Below the pieces are notes generated by a model. It worked only from the letters and a program-made list of their open reading frames with translations. It searched no databases and was not told the DNA's origin. Source: Clusia tigrina (taxonomy: Eukaryota > Arthropoda > Insecta > Diptera > Clusiidae). Taken from it: DNA of 64,000 nucleotides. Where the stretch lies: positions 242,265,889 through 242,329,888 of the forward strand of contig OV050030.1 in assembly GCA_920105625.2 (NCBI GenBank), written 5' to 3'. Both the position numbers and the translations under genes were made by a program. This document shows positions 39,367 to 52,110 of this stretch, piece by piece. Every line of letters starts with the position of its first letter. Position 1 is the first letter of the stretch.

Positions 39367-42300
39367 AAAATAAAACACTGATAAAACTTCAAATGACCCT
39401 AACTTCTATACGGTACGTGATACACCTATCAAAGTTTGCAACATACAAATGCTTGTAATTTTTACTGGAGCGTCATAAAACCTTGAAATTTTGTAACAAT
39501 AAAGTACTCGAGCCTCTTGTCAATTTAAGCTATCGCTCAAAGCTATGCTACCCTTGAGTCCCAAATCAAACACTGATAAAACTTCACATGGCCCTAACTT
39601 CTATACGGCACGTCCTACACCTATCAAAGTTTGCAACATACAAATGCTTGTAACTTTTTACTGGAGCGTCATAAAACCTTGAAATTTTGTAACAATAAAG
39701 TACTCGAGCCTCTTGTCAATTTAAGCTATCGCTCAAAGCTATGCTACTCTTGAGTCCCAAATCAAACACTGATACAAATTCAAATGGCCCTAACTCATAT
39801 ACGGTACGTCCTACACTTATCAAAGTTTGCAACATACAAATGCTTGTAACTTTTTAATGGAGCGTCATAAAACCTTGAAATTTTGTAACAATAAAGTACT
39901 CGAGCCTGTTGTCAATTTAAGCTATAGCTGAAAGCTATGCTACCCTTGAGTCCCAAATCAAACACTGATAAAACTTCCAATGGCCCTAACTTCTATATGG
40001 TACATCCTAAACCTACCAAAGTTTGCAACATACAAATGCTTGTAACTTTTTACTGGAGCGTCATAAAACCTTGAAATTTTGTAACAATAAAGTACTCGAG
40101 CCTCTTGTCAATTTAAGCTATCGCTTAAAGCTATGCTACCCTTGAGTCCCAAATCAAACACTGATAAAACTTCACATGGCCTCAAATCAAGCACTGATAA
40201 AATTTCAAATGGCCCTAACTTCTATACGGTATGTCCTACACCTATCAAACTTTACAACATACAAATGCTTGTAACTTTTTACTGGAGCGTCATAAAACCT
40301 TGAAATTTGGTAACAATAAAGTACTCGAGCCTCTTGTCAATTTAAGCTATCGCTCAAAGCTATGCTACCCTTGAATCCCAAATCAAACACTGATAAAACT
40401 TCAAATGGCCTTAACTTATATACAGTTCGTCCTACACCTATCACAGTTTGCAACATACAAATGCTTGTATCTTTTTAATGGAGCGTCATAAAACCTTGAA
40501 ATTTTGTAACAATAAAGTACTCGAGCCTCTTGTCAATTTAAGCTATCGCTCAAAGCTATGCTAACCTTGACTCCCAAATCAAACACTGATAAAAATTCAA
40601 ATGGCCCTAACTTATATACGGTACGTCCTACACCTATCAAAGTTTGCACCATTCAAATGCTTGTAACTTTTTACTGGAGCGTCATAAAACCTTGGAATTT
40701 TGTAACAAGAAAGTACTCGAGCCTCTTGTCAATTTAAGATATCGCTCAAAGCTATGCTACCCTTGAGTCCGCAATTAAACACTGATAAAACTTCAAATAA
40801 CCCTAACTTCTATACGGTACGTCCTACACCTATCAAAGTTTGCAACATACAAATGCTTGTAACTTTTTACTGGAGCGTCATAAAACCTTGAAATTTTGTA
40901 ACAATAAAGTACTCGAGCCTCTTGTCAATTTAAGTTATCGCTCAAAGCTATGCTACCCTTGAGTCCCAAATCAAACTCTGATAAAACTTCAAATGGCCCT
41001 AACTTCTATACGGTTCGTCCTACACCTATCAAAGTTTGCACCATTCAAATGCTTGTAACTTTTTACTGGAGCGTCATAAAACCTTGGAATTTTGTAACAA
41101 TAAAGTACTCGAGCCTCTTGTCAATTTAAGCTATCGCTCAAAGCTATGCTACCCTTGAGTCCGAACTCAAACACTGATAAAACTTCAAATGGCCCTAACT
41201 GCTATACGGTACGTCCTACACCTATCAAAGTTTGCAGCATACAAATGCTGGTAACTTTTTACTGGAGCGTCATAAAACCTTGAAATTTTTTAACAATAAA
41301 GTACTCGAGCCTCTTGTCAATTTAAGCTATCGCTCAAAGCTATGCTACCCTTGACTCCCAAATCAAACACTGATAAAAATTCATATGGCCCTAACTTATA
41401 TACGGTTCGTCCTACACCTATCAAAGTTTGCAACATACAAATGCTTGTAACTTTTTAATGGAGCATCATAAAACCTTGAAATTTAGTAACAATAAAGTAC
41501 TCGAGCCTCTTGTCAATTTAAGCTATCGCTCAAAGCTATGCTACCCTTGAGTCCCAAATCCAACACTGATAAAACTTCAAATGGCCCTAACTTCTATACG
41601 GTGCATCCTATACCTATCAATGTTTGCAATATGCAAATACTTGTAACTTTGTACTGGAGCGTCATAAAACCTTGAAATTTTGTAACAATAAAGAACTCGA
41701 GCCTCTTGTCAATTTAAGCTATCGCTCAAAGCTATGCTACCCTTGAGTCCCAAATCAAACACTGATAAAACTTCAAATGGCCCTAACTTCTATACGGTAC
41801 GTCCTACACCTATCAAAGTTTGCAACATTCATTTGCTTGTAACTTTTTACTGGAGCGTCATAAAACCTTGAAATTTGGTAACAATAAAGTACTCGAGCCT
41901 CTTGTCAATTTAAGCTATCGCTCAAACCTATGCTACCCTTGAGTCCGAAATCAAACACTGATAAAACTTCAAATGGCCCTAACTTCTATTCGGTACGTCC
42001 TACACCTATCAAAGTTTGCAACATACAAATGCTGGTAACTTTTTACTGGAGCGTCATAAAACCTTGAAATTTTTTTACAATAAAGTACTCGAGCCTCTTG
42101 TCAATTTAAGCTATCGCTCAAAGCTATGCTAAACTTGAGTCCCAAATCAAACACAGATAAAAATTCAAATGGCCCTAACTTCTATACGGTACGTCCTACA
42201 CCTATCAAAGTTTGCAACATACAAATGCTTGTAACTTTTTATTGGAGCATCATAAAACCTTGAAATTTAGTAACAATAAAGTACTCGAGCCTTTTGTCAA

Positions 42301-42600
42301 TTTAAGCTATCCCTCAAAGCTATGCTACCCTTGAGTCCCAAATCAAACACTGATAAAACTTCAAATGGCCCTAACTTCTATACGATACATCCTACACCTA
42401 TCAAAGTTTGCAACATACAAACGCTTGTAACTTTTTACTGGAGCGTCATAAAACCTTGAAATTTTTTAACAATAAAGTACTCGAGCCTCTTGTCAATTTA
42501 AGCTATCGCTCAAAGCTATGCCACCCTAGAGTCCCAAATCAAACACTGATAAAATTTCAAATGGGCCTAACCTCTATACGGTGCGTCCTATACCTATCAA
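39367..42600 (+). repeat. Mosaic satellite segment with higher divergence
   Basis: All satellite. About 39360-40140 repeats about 37793-38573 at an offset of 1567 bp but with more private changes than other copies (CTTCACATGG, ATACGGCACG, CTACTCTTGAG, ACTCATATACGG, GCCTGTTG, AGCTGAAAGC, GGTACATCC). Next come the 229-bp unit and fragments of the 35.9-36.2 and 30.7-31.9 kb runs. From 41.4 kb on, units of the GTGCATCCTATACC and AAAGAACTCGAG types return, as in 0-20 kb. Confidence 0.8.
40095..40323 (+). repeat. Extended monomer, 229 bp (33-bp internal duplication)
   Basis: CTCGAG spacing is 229 bp. After CTTCACATGGCC (monomer position 87) the sequence steps back to TCAAATCAAGCACTG (position 55-56 onward) and continues normally. 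The second pass carries the GTCTC-type and ATTTC-type variants of another subfamily. The unit therefore joins two different monomers out of register and is not a simple slip within one. I saw it once only. Confidence 0.9.
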
Positions 42601-45600
42601 TGTTTGCAACATGCAAATACTTGTAACTTTTTACTGGAGCGTCATAAAACCTTGAAATTTTGTAACAATAAAGTACTCGAGCCTCTTGTCAATTTAAGCT
42701 ATCGCTCAAAGCTATGCTACCCTTGAGTCCCAAATCAAACACTGATAAAACTTCAAATGGCCCTAACTTCTATACGGTACGTCCTACACCTATCAAGGTT
42801 TGCAACATTCAAATGCTTGTAACTTTTTACTGGAGCGCCATAAAACCTTGAAATTTTGTAACAATAAAGAACTCGAGCCTCTTGTCAATTTAAGCTATCG
42901 CTCAAAGCTATGCTACCCTTGAGTCCCAAATCAAACACTGATAAAACTTCAAATGGCCCTAACTTCTATACGGTACGTCCTACACCTATCAAAGTTTGCA
43001 ACATTCAAATGCTTGTAACTTTTTACTGGAGCGTTATAAAACCTTGGAATTTTGTAACAATAAAGTACTCGAGGCTCTTGTCAATTTAAGCTATCGCTCA
43101 AACCTATGCTACCCTTGAGTCCGAAATCAAACACTGATAAAACTTCAAATGACCCTAACTTCTATACGGTACGTCCTACACCTATCAAAGTTTGCAACAT
43201 ACAAATGCTTGTAACTTTTTACTGGAGCGTCATAAAACCTTGAAATTTGGTAACAATAAAGTACTCGAGCCTCTTGTCAATTTAAGCTATCGCTCAAAGC
43301 TATGCTAACCTTGAGTCCCAAATCAAACACTGATAAAACTTCAAATGGCCCTAACTTCTATACGGTACGTCCTACACCTATCATAGTTTGCAACATTCAA
43401 ATGCTTGTAACTTTTTACTGGAGCGTCATAAAACCTTGGAATTTTGTAACTATAAAGTCCTCGAGCCTCTTGTCAATTTCAGCTATCGCTCAAAGCTATG
43501 CTACCCTTGAGTCCCAAATCAAACACTGATAAAACTTCAAATGGCCCTAACTTCTATACAGTACGTCCTACACCTATCAAAGTTTGCAACATTCAAATGC
43601 TTGTAACTTTTTACTGGAGCGTCATAAAAGCTTGAAATTTTGTAACAATAAAGTACTCGAGCCTCTTGTCAATTTAAGCTATCGCTCAAAGCTATGCTAC
43701 CCTTGAATCCCAAATCAAACACTGATAAAACTTCAAATGGCCCTAACTTCTATACGGTACGTCCTACACCTATCAAAGTTTGCAACATACAAATGCTGGT
43801 AACTTTTTACTGGAGCGTCATAAAACCTTGAAATTTTGTAACAATAAAGTACTCGAGCCTCTTGTCAATTTAAGCTATCGCTCAAAGCTATGCTTGAGTC
43901 CGAAATTAAACACTGGTAAAACTTCAAATGACACTAACTTCTATACGGTACGTCCTACACCTATCAAAGTTTGCAACGTACAAATGCTTGTAATTTTTAC
44001 TGGAGCGTCATAAAACCTTGAAATTTTGTAACAATAAAGTACTCGAGCCTCTTGTCAATTTAAGCTATCGCTCAAAGCTATGCTACCCTTGAATCCCAAA
44101 TCAAACACTGATAAAACTTCAAATGGCCCTAACTTCTATACGGTACGTCCTACACCTATCAAAGTTTGCAACATACAAATGCTGGTAACTTTTTACTGGA
44201 GCGTCATAAAACCTTGAAATTTTGTAACAATAAAGTACTCGAGCCTCTTGTCAATTTAAGCTATCGCTCAAAGCTATGCTACCCTTGAGTCCCAAATCAA
44301 ACCCTGATAAAAATTCAAATGGCCCTAACTTATATACGGTACGTCCTACACCTATCAAAGTTTGCAACATACAAATGCTTGTAACTTTTTAATGGAGCGT
44401 CATAAAACCTTGAAATTTTGTAACAATAAAGTACTCGAGCCTCTTGTCAATTTAAGCTATCGCTCAAACCTATGCTACCCTTGAGTCCGAAATCAAACAC
44501 TGATAAAACTTCAAATGACCCTAACTTCTATACGGTACGTCCTACACCTATCAAAGTTTGCAACATACAAATGCTTGTAACTTTTTACTGGAGCGTCATA
44601 AAACCTTGAAATTTGGTAACAATAAAGTACTCGAGCCTCTTGTCAATTTAAGATATCGCTCAAAGCTACGCTACCCTTGAGGCCCAAATCAAACACTGAT
44701 AAAACTTCAAATGGCCCTAACTTCTATACGGTACGTCCTACACCTATCAAAGTTTGCAACATTCAAATGCTGGTAACTTTGTACTGGAGCGTCATAAAAC
44801 CTTGAAATTTTTTAACAATAAAGTACTCGAGCCTCTTGTCAATTTAAGCTATCGCTCAAAGCTATGCTACCCTTGAGTCTCAAATCAAACACTGATAAAA
44901 CTTCAAATGGCCCTAACTTCTATACGGTACGTCCTACACCTATCAGAGTTTGCAACATACAAATGCTTGTAACTTTTTAATGGAGCATCATAAAACCTTG
45001 AAATTTAGTAACAATAAAGTACTCGAGCCTCTTGTCAATTTAAGCTATCGCTCAAAGCTATGCTACCCTTGAGTCCCAAATCCAACACTGATAAAACTTC
45101 AAATGGCCCTAACTTCTACACGGTGCATCCTATACCTATCAATGTTTGCAACATGCAAATACTTGTAACTTTTTACTGGTGCGTCATAAAACCTTGAAAT
45201 TTTGTAACAATAAAGTACTCGAGCCTCTTGTCAATTTAAGCTATCGCTCAAAGCTATGCTACCCTTGAGTCCCAAATCAAACACTGATAAAACTTCAAAT
45301 GGCCCTAACTTCTATACGGTACGTCCTACACCTATCAAAGTTTGCAACATTCAAATGCTTGTAACTTTTTACTGGAGCCATAAAACCTTGAAATTTTGTA
45401 ACAATAAAGAACTCGAGCCTCTTGTCAATTTAAGCTATCGCTCAAAGCTATGCTACCCTTGAGTCCCAAATCAAACACTGATAAAACTTCAAATGGCCCT
45501 AACTTCTATACGGTACGTCCTACACCTATCAAAGTTTGCAACATTCAAATGCTTGTAACTTTTTACTGGAGCGTTATAAAACCTTGGAATTTTGTAACAA

Positions 45601-48600
45601 TAAAGTACTCGGGCCTCTTGTCAATTTAAGCTATCGCTCAAACCTATGCTACCCTTGAGTCCGAAATCAAACACTGATAAAACTTCAAATGACCCTAACT
45701 TCTATACGGTACGTCCTACACCTATCAAAGTTTGCAACATACAAATGCTTGTAACTTTTTACTGGAGCGTCATAAAACCTTGAAATTTGGTACCAATAAA
45801 GTACTCGAGCCTCTTGTCAATTTAAGCTATCGCTCAAAGCTATGCTAACCTTGAGTCCCAAATCAAACACTGATAAAACTTCAAATGGCCCTAACTTCTA
45901 TACGGTACGTCCTACACCTATCAAAGTTTGCAACATTCAAATGCTTGTAACTTTTTACTGGAGCGTCATAAAACCTTGGAATTTTGTAACAATAAAGTCC
46001 TCGAGCCTCTTGTCAATTTAAGCTATCGCTCAAAGCTATGCTACCCTTGAGTCCCAAATCAAACACTGATAAAACTTCAAATGGCCCTAACTTCTATACA
46101 GTACGTCCTACACCTATCAAATTTTGCAACATTCAAATGCTTGTAACTTTTTACTGGAGCGTCATAAAACCATGGAATTTTGTAACAATAAAGTACTCGA
46201 GCCTGTTGTCAATTTAAGCTATCGCTCAAAGCTATGCTTGAGTCCGAAATTAAACACTGGTAAAACTTTAAATGACACTAACTTCTATACGGTACGTCCT
46301 ACACCTATCAAAGTTTGCAACGTACAAATGCTTGTAATTTTTACTGGAGCGTCATAAAACCTTGAAATTTTGTAACAATAAAGTACTCGAGCCTCTTGTC
46401 AAATTAAGCTATCGCTCAAAGCTATGCTACCCTTGAATCCCAAATCAAACACTGATAAAACTTCAAATGGCCCTAACTTCTATACGGTACGTCCTACACC
46501 TATCAAAGTTTGCAACATACAAATGCTGGTAACTTTTTACTGGAGCGTCATAAAACCTTGAAATTTTGTAACAATAAAGTACTCGAGCCTCTTGTCAATT
46601 TAAGCTATCGCTCAAAGCTCTGCTACCCTTGAGTCCCAAATCAAATCCTGATAAAAATTCAAATGGCCCTAACTTATATACGGTACGTCCTACACCTATC
46701 AAAGTTTGCAACATACAAATGCTTGTAACTTTTTAATGGAGCGTCATAAAACCTTGAAATTTAGTAACAATAAAGTACTCGAGCCTCTTGTCAATTTAAG
46801 CTATCGCTCAAAGCTATGCTACCCTTGAGTCCCAAATCCAACACTGATAAAACTTCAAATGGCCCTAACTTCTATACGGTGCATCCTATACCTATCAATG
46901 TTTGCAACATGCAAATACTTGTAACTTTTTACTGGAGCGTCATAAAACCTTGAAATTTTGTAACAATAAAGAACTCGAACCTCTTGTCAATTTAAGCTAT
47001 CGCTCAAAGCTATGCTACCCTTGAGTCCCAAATCAAACACTGATAAAATTTCAAATGGCCCTAACTTCTATACGGTACGTCCTACACCTATCAAAGTTTG
47101 CAACATTCAAATGCTTGTAACTTTTTACTGGAGCGTTATAAAACCTTGGAATTTTGTAACAATAAAGTACTCGAGCCTCTTGTCAATTTAAGCTATCGCT
47201 CAAACCTATGCTACCCTTGAGTCCGAAATCAAACACTGATAAAACTTCAAATGACCCTAACTTCTATACGGTACGTCCTACACCTATCAAAGTTTGCAAC
47301 AAACAAATGCTTGTAACTTTTTACTGGAGCGTCATAAAACCTTGAAATTTGGTAACAATAAAGTACTCGAGCCTCTTGTCAATTTATGCTATCGCTCAAA
47401 GCTATGCTATCCTTGAGTCCCAAATCAAACACTGATAAAACTTCAAATGGCCCTAACTTCTATACGGTACGTCCTACACCTATCAAAGTTTGCAACATTC
47501 AAATGCTTGTAACTTTTTACTGGAGCGTCATAAAACCTTGGAATTTTGTAACAATAAAGTCCTCGAGCCTCTTGTCAATTTAAGCTATCGCTCAAAGCTA
47601 TGCTACCCTTCAGTCCCAAATCAAACACTGATAAAACTTCAAATGGCCCTAACTTCTATACAGTACGTCCTACACCTATCAAAGTTTGCAACATTCAAAT
47701 GCTTGTAACTTTTTACTGGAGCGTCATAAAACCATGGAATTTTGTAACAATAAAGTACTCGAGCCTCTTGTCAATTTAAGCTATCGCTCAAAGCTATGCT
47801 TGAGTCCGAAATTAAACACTGGTAAAACTTCAAATGACACTAACTTCTATACTGTACGTCCTACACCTATCAAAGTTTGCAACATACAAATGCTTGTAAC
47901 TTTTTACTGGAGCGTCATAAAACCTTGAAATTTGGTAACAATAAAGTACTCGAGCCTCTTGTCAATTTAAGCTATCGCTCAAACCTACGCTACCCTTGAG
48001 TCCCAAATCAAACACTGATAAAACTTCAAATGGCCCTAACTTCTATACGGTACGTCCTACACCTATCAAAGTTTGCAACATTCAAATGCTTGTTACTTTT
48101 TACTGGAGCGTCATAAAACCTTGGAATTTTGTAACAATAAAGTACTCCAGCCTCTTGTCAATTTAAGCTATCGCTCAAAGCTATGCTACCCTTGAGTCCG
48201 AAATCAAACACTGATAAAACTTCAAATGACCCTAACTTCTATACGGTATGTCCTACACCTATCAAACTTTGCAACATACAAATGCTTGTAACTTTTTACT
48301 GGAGCGTCATAAAACCTTGAAATTTGGTAACAATAAAGTACTCGAGCCTCTTGTCAATTTAAGCTATCGCTCAAAGCTATGCTACCCTTGAGTCCGAAAT
48401 CAAACACTGATAAAACTTCAAATGACCCTAACTTCTATACGGTACGTCCTACACCTATCAAAGTTTGCAACATACAAATGCTGGTAACTTTTTACTGGAG
48501 CTTCATAAAGCCTTGAAATTTTTTAACAATAAAGTACTAGAGCCTCTTGTGAATTTAAGCTATCGCTCAAAGCTATGCTACCCTTGAGTCCCAAATCAAA

Positions 48601-48928
48601 CACTGATAAAAATTCAAATGGCCCTAACTTCTATACGGTACTTCCTACACCTATCAAAGTTTGCAACATACAAATGCTTGTAACTTTTTAATGGAGCATC
48701 ATAAAACCTTGAAATTTAGTAACAATAAAGTACTCGAGCCTCTTGTCAATTTAAGCTATCGCTCAAAGCTATGCTACCCTTGAATCAAAAATCAAACACT
48801 GATAAAACTTCAAATGGCCCTAACTTCTATACGGTACGTCCTACACCTATCAAAGTTTGCAACATACAAATGCTGGTAACTTTTTACTGGAGCGTCATAA
48901 AACCTTGAAATTTTTTTACAATAAAGTA
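42600..48928 (+). repeat. Satellite segment with a block present three times
   Basis: All satellite. A run holding GGAGCGTTATAAAACC (43031, 45571, 47133), TTTGGTAAC, GTCCTCGAG and the 5-bp-deleted unit occurs three times. Spacings are 2540 bp and 1562 bp for the first mark. For the 5-bp deletion they are about 2344 and 1562, so one unit differs between copies 1 and 2. Copies 2 and 3 match over about 45383-46340 and 46945-47902. A 2-bp loss (GGAGCCATAAAA) marks 45376. Confidence 0.82.
43852..44041 (+). repeat. 190-bp monomer with 5-bp deletion, first of three
   Basis: GCTATGCTACCCTTGAG is shortened to GCTATGCTTGAG (5 bases lost) and a further base is lost in CTTGTAATTTTTAC, giving 190 bp. The same 5-bp loss occurs near 46237 and 47797, with AAATTAAACACTGGTAAAAC following in all three. 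The copy near 47797 lacks the second loss. Confidence 0.9.
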
Positions 48929-49014
48929 CTCGAGCCTCTTGTCAATTTAAGCTATCGCTCAAAGCTATGCTAAACTTGAGTCCCAAATCAAACACTGATA
49001 AAAATTCAAATGGC

Positions 49015-49030
49015 CCTAACTTCAAGGTTT
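49015..49030. other. Inversion junction between plus and minus arms
   Basis: The last plus-arm unit begins at CTCGAG 48929 and runs to monomer position 95 (the TTC of CTAACTTC). The sequence then continues as the reverse complement of the unit from about position 177 downward (TTCAAGG then TTTTATGACG). TTC at 49021-49023 can be assigned to either side, so the join has 3 bases of microhomology. CTCGAG spacing across the join is 263 bp (48929 to 49192) instead of 196. The two arms point toward each other. The units flanking the join carry different variants, so the second arm is not a copy of the immediately preceding sequence read backward. Confidence 0.95.
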
Positions 49031-50547
49031 TATGACGCTCCAGTAAAAAGTTACAAGCATTTGTATGTTGCAAACTTTGATAGGTGTAGGACGTACCATA
49101 TAGAAGTTAGGATCATTTGAAGTTCTATCAGTGTTTGATTTGGGACTCAAGGATAGCATAGCTTTGAGCGATAACTTAAATTGACAAGAGGCTCGAGTAC
49201 TTTCTTGTTATAAAATTTCAAGGCTTTATGACGCTCCAGTAAAAAGTTACAGGCATTTGTATGTTTCAAACTTTGATAGGTGTAGGACGTACCGTATAGA
49301 AGTTAGGGCCATTTGAAGTTTTATCAGTGTTTGGTTTGGGACTCAAGGGTAGCATAGCTTTGAGCGATAGCTTAAATTGACAAGAGGCTCGAGAACTTTA
49401 TTGTTACAAAATTTTAAGTTTTATGACGCTCCAGGAAAAAGATACAAGCATTTGTATGTTGCAAACTTTGATAGGTGTAGGACGTACGGTATAGAAGTTA
49501 AGGCCATTTGGAGTTTTATCAGAGTTTAATTTGGGACTCAAGGGTACCATAGCTTTGAGCGATAGCTTAAATTGACAAGAGGCTCGAGTACTTTATTGTT
49601 ACAAAATTTCAAGGTTTTATGACGCTCCAGTAAAAAGTTACAAGCATTTGTATGTTGCAAACTTTGATAGGTGTAGGACGTACCGTATAGAAGTTACGGC
49701 TATTTGAAGCTTTATCAGTATTTGATTTGGGACTCAAGGGTAGCATAGCTTTGAGCGATAGCTTAAATTAACAAAAGGCTCGAGAACTTTATTGTTACAA
49801 AGTTTCAAGTTTTATGACGCTCAAGTAAAAAGAGACAAGCATTTGTATGTTGCAAACTTTGATAGATGTAGGACGTGCCGTATAGAAGTTAGGGCCATTT
49901 GAAGTTTTATCAGTGTTTGATTTGGGACTCAAGGGTAGCATAGCTTTGAGCGATAGCTTAAATTGACAAGAGGCTCGAGTACTTTACTGTTACAAAATTT
50001 CAAGGTTTTATGACGCTCCAGTAAAAAGTTACAGGCATTTAAATGTTGCAAACTTTGATAGGTGTCGAACGTGCCGTAAAGAAGTTACGGCCATTTGAAG
50101 TTTTATAAGTATTTGATTTGGGACTCAAGGGTAGCATAGCTTTGAGCGATAGCTTAAATTAACAAGAGTCTCGAGAACTTTATTGTTACAAAATTTCAAG
50201 TTTTCTGACGCTCCAGTAAAAAGATACAAGCATTTGTATGTTGCAAACTTTGATAGGTGTAGGACGTACCGTATAGAAGTTAGGGCCATTTGAAGTTTTA
50301 TCAGTGTTTGATTTGGGACTCAAGGGTAGCATACCTTTGAGCGATTACTTAAATTGACAAGAGGCTCGAGTACTTTATTGTTATAAAATTTCAAGGTTTT
50401 ATGACGCTCCAGTGCAAAGTTACAAGCATTTGTATGTTGCAAACTTTGATAGGTGTAGGATGAGCCGTATAGAAGTTATGGCCATTTGAAGTTTTATCAG
50501 TGTTTGATTTGGGACTCAAGGGTAGCATAGCTTTGAGCGATTGTTTA
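49024..50547 (-). repeat. First minus-arm segment after the inversion
   Basis: About eight units in reverse orientation. Marks here (ACGGTATAGAAGTTAAGG, a GAGTTTAATTTGGG unit and GGGTACCATAGC at 49543) recur near 57.5 kb (offset about 8014 bp) and near 62.4 kb (a further 4895 bp). The segment is thus an older copy of sequence deeper in the same arm. The unit next to the join has private changes: ACCATATAG, GGATCATTTG, AAGGATAGC and CTTTCTTGTTATA. Confidence 0.85.
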
Positions 50548-52056
50548 AATTGACAAGAGGCTCGAGTACTTTATTGTTACAAAAGTTCAAGGTTTTATGA
50601 CGCTCCAGTGAAAAGTTACAAGCATTTGTATGTTGCAAACTTTGATAGGTGTAGGCCGTACGGTATAGAAGTTAAGGCCATTTGGAGTTTTATCAGAGTT
50701 TAATTTGGGACTCAAGGGTAGCATAGCTTTGAGCGATAGCTTAAATTAACAAGAGGCTCGAGAACTTTATTGTTACAAAATTTCAAGTTTTCTGACGCTC
50801 CAGTAAAAAGATACAAGCATTTGTATGTTGCAAACTTTGATAGGTGTAGGACGTACCGTATAGAAGTTAGGGCCATTTGAAGTTTTATTAGTGTTTGATT
50901 TGGGACTCAAGGGTAGCATAGCTTTGAGCGATTACTAAAATTGACAAGAGGCTCGAGTACTTTATTGTTATAAAATTTCAAGGTTTTATGACGCTCCAGT
51001 GAAAAGTTACAAGCATTTGTATGTTGCAAACTTTGATAGGTGTAGGACGTACCGTATAGAAGTTAGGGACATTTGAAGTTTTATCAGTGTTTGATTTGGG
51101 ACTCAAGGGTAGCATAGCTTTGAGCGATTGCTTAAATTGACAAGAGGCTCGAGTACTTTATTGTTACAAAAGTTCAAGGTTTTATGACGCTCTAGTGAAA
51201 AGTTACAAGCATTTGTATGTTGCAAACTTTGATAGGTGCAGGACGTACCGTATAGAAGTTAGGACCATTTGAAGTTTTATCAGTGTTTGATTTGGGACTC
51301 AAGGGTAGCATAGCTTTGAGCGATAGCTTAAATTGACAAGAGGCTCGAGTACTTTACTGTTACAAAATTTCAAGGTTTTATGACGCTCCAGTAAAAAGTT
51401 ACAAGCATTTGTATGTTGCAAGCTTTGATACGTGTAGGACGTACCGTATAGAAGTTAGGGCCATTTGAAGTTTTATCAGTGTTTGATTTGGGATTCAAGG
51501 GTAGCATGGCTTTGAGCGATAACTTAAATTGACAAGAGGCCCTAGTACTTTATTGTTACAAAATTCAAGGTTTTATGACGCTCCAGTAAAAAGTTACAAG
51601 CATTTGTACGTTGCAAACTTTGATAGGTGTAGGACGTACCGTATAGAAGTTAGGGCCAATTGAAATTTTATCAGTGTTTGATTTGGGACTCAAGGGTAGC
51701 ATAACTTTGAGCGATAACTTAAATTGAAAAGGGGCTCGAGTACTTTATTGTTACAAAATTTCAAGGTTTTAATACGCTCCAGTAAAAAGTTACAAGCATT
51801 TGTATGTTGCATACATTGATAGGTGTAGGACGTACCGTATAGAAGTTAGGACTATTTGAAGTTTTATCAGTGTTTGATTTGGGATTCAAGGGTAGCATAG
51901 CTTTGAGCGATAGCTTAAATTGACAAGAGGCTCGAGTACTTTACTGTTACAAAATTTCAAGGTTTTATGACGCTCCAGTAAAAAGTTACAAGCATTTGTA
52001 TGTTGCAAACTTTGATAAGTGTGCGACGTACCGTATAGAAGTTAGGGCCATTTGAA
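50548..52056 (-). repeat. Minus-arm duplicated block G, copy 1 (1.5 kb)
   Basis: This block matches 54650-56158 at an offset of 4102 bp (21 units less 14 bp). Shared rare marks are GTAGGCCGTACGG, GCGATTACTAAAATTG, GCTCTAGTGAAAAG, GATACGTGTAGG, GAGGCCCTAGTAC, TTGTACGTTGC and GAAAAGGGGCTCG. One single-base difference was noted (AAGGGTAGC here against AAGTGTAGC at about 54820). Confidence 0.9.
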
Positions 52057-52110
52057 GTTTTATCAGTGTTTGATTTGGGATTCAACGGTAGCATAGCTTT
52101 GAGCGATAAC

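Larger units (their letters stand above)
1..49023 (+). repeat. Satellite array, plus arm: ~250 tandem monomers of 196 bp
   Basis: Head-to-tail copies of one 196-bp unit fill this stretch with no interruption by other sequence. The CTCGAG hexamer recurs every 196 bp, and distances between matching variant monomers are multiples of 196 less a few bases (for example 1176, 1372, 1568, 1764, 1960). The consensus has 73 G or C in 196. Reading from CTCGAG as position 1, positions 1 to about 75 and 183-196 are the most constant, while about 95-135 and 150-182 hold most variants. Monomers fall into subfamilies defined by linked changes. The unit length suits wrapping of about one nucleosome, as in many centromeric satellites. 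The genomic location is inference; the family is not one I recognise. Confidence 0.98.

Noticed and set aside
48960..49100. Transposon or other insertion at the orientation switch
   Set aside because: No foreign sequence lies between the arms. Both sides are satellite up to the 3-base overlap, with no target-site duplication or terminal repeat.
48960..49100. Fold-back (palindromic) read artefact at the inversion
   Set aside because: The minus arm is not the mirror of the adjoining plus-arm units; private variants differ and the breakpoints are at different monomer positions. An ordinary misassembly is still possible.
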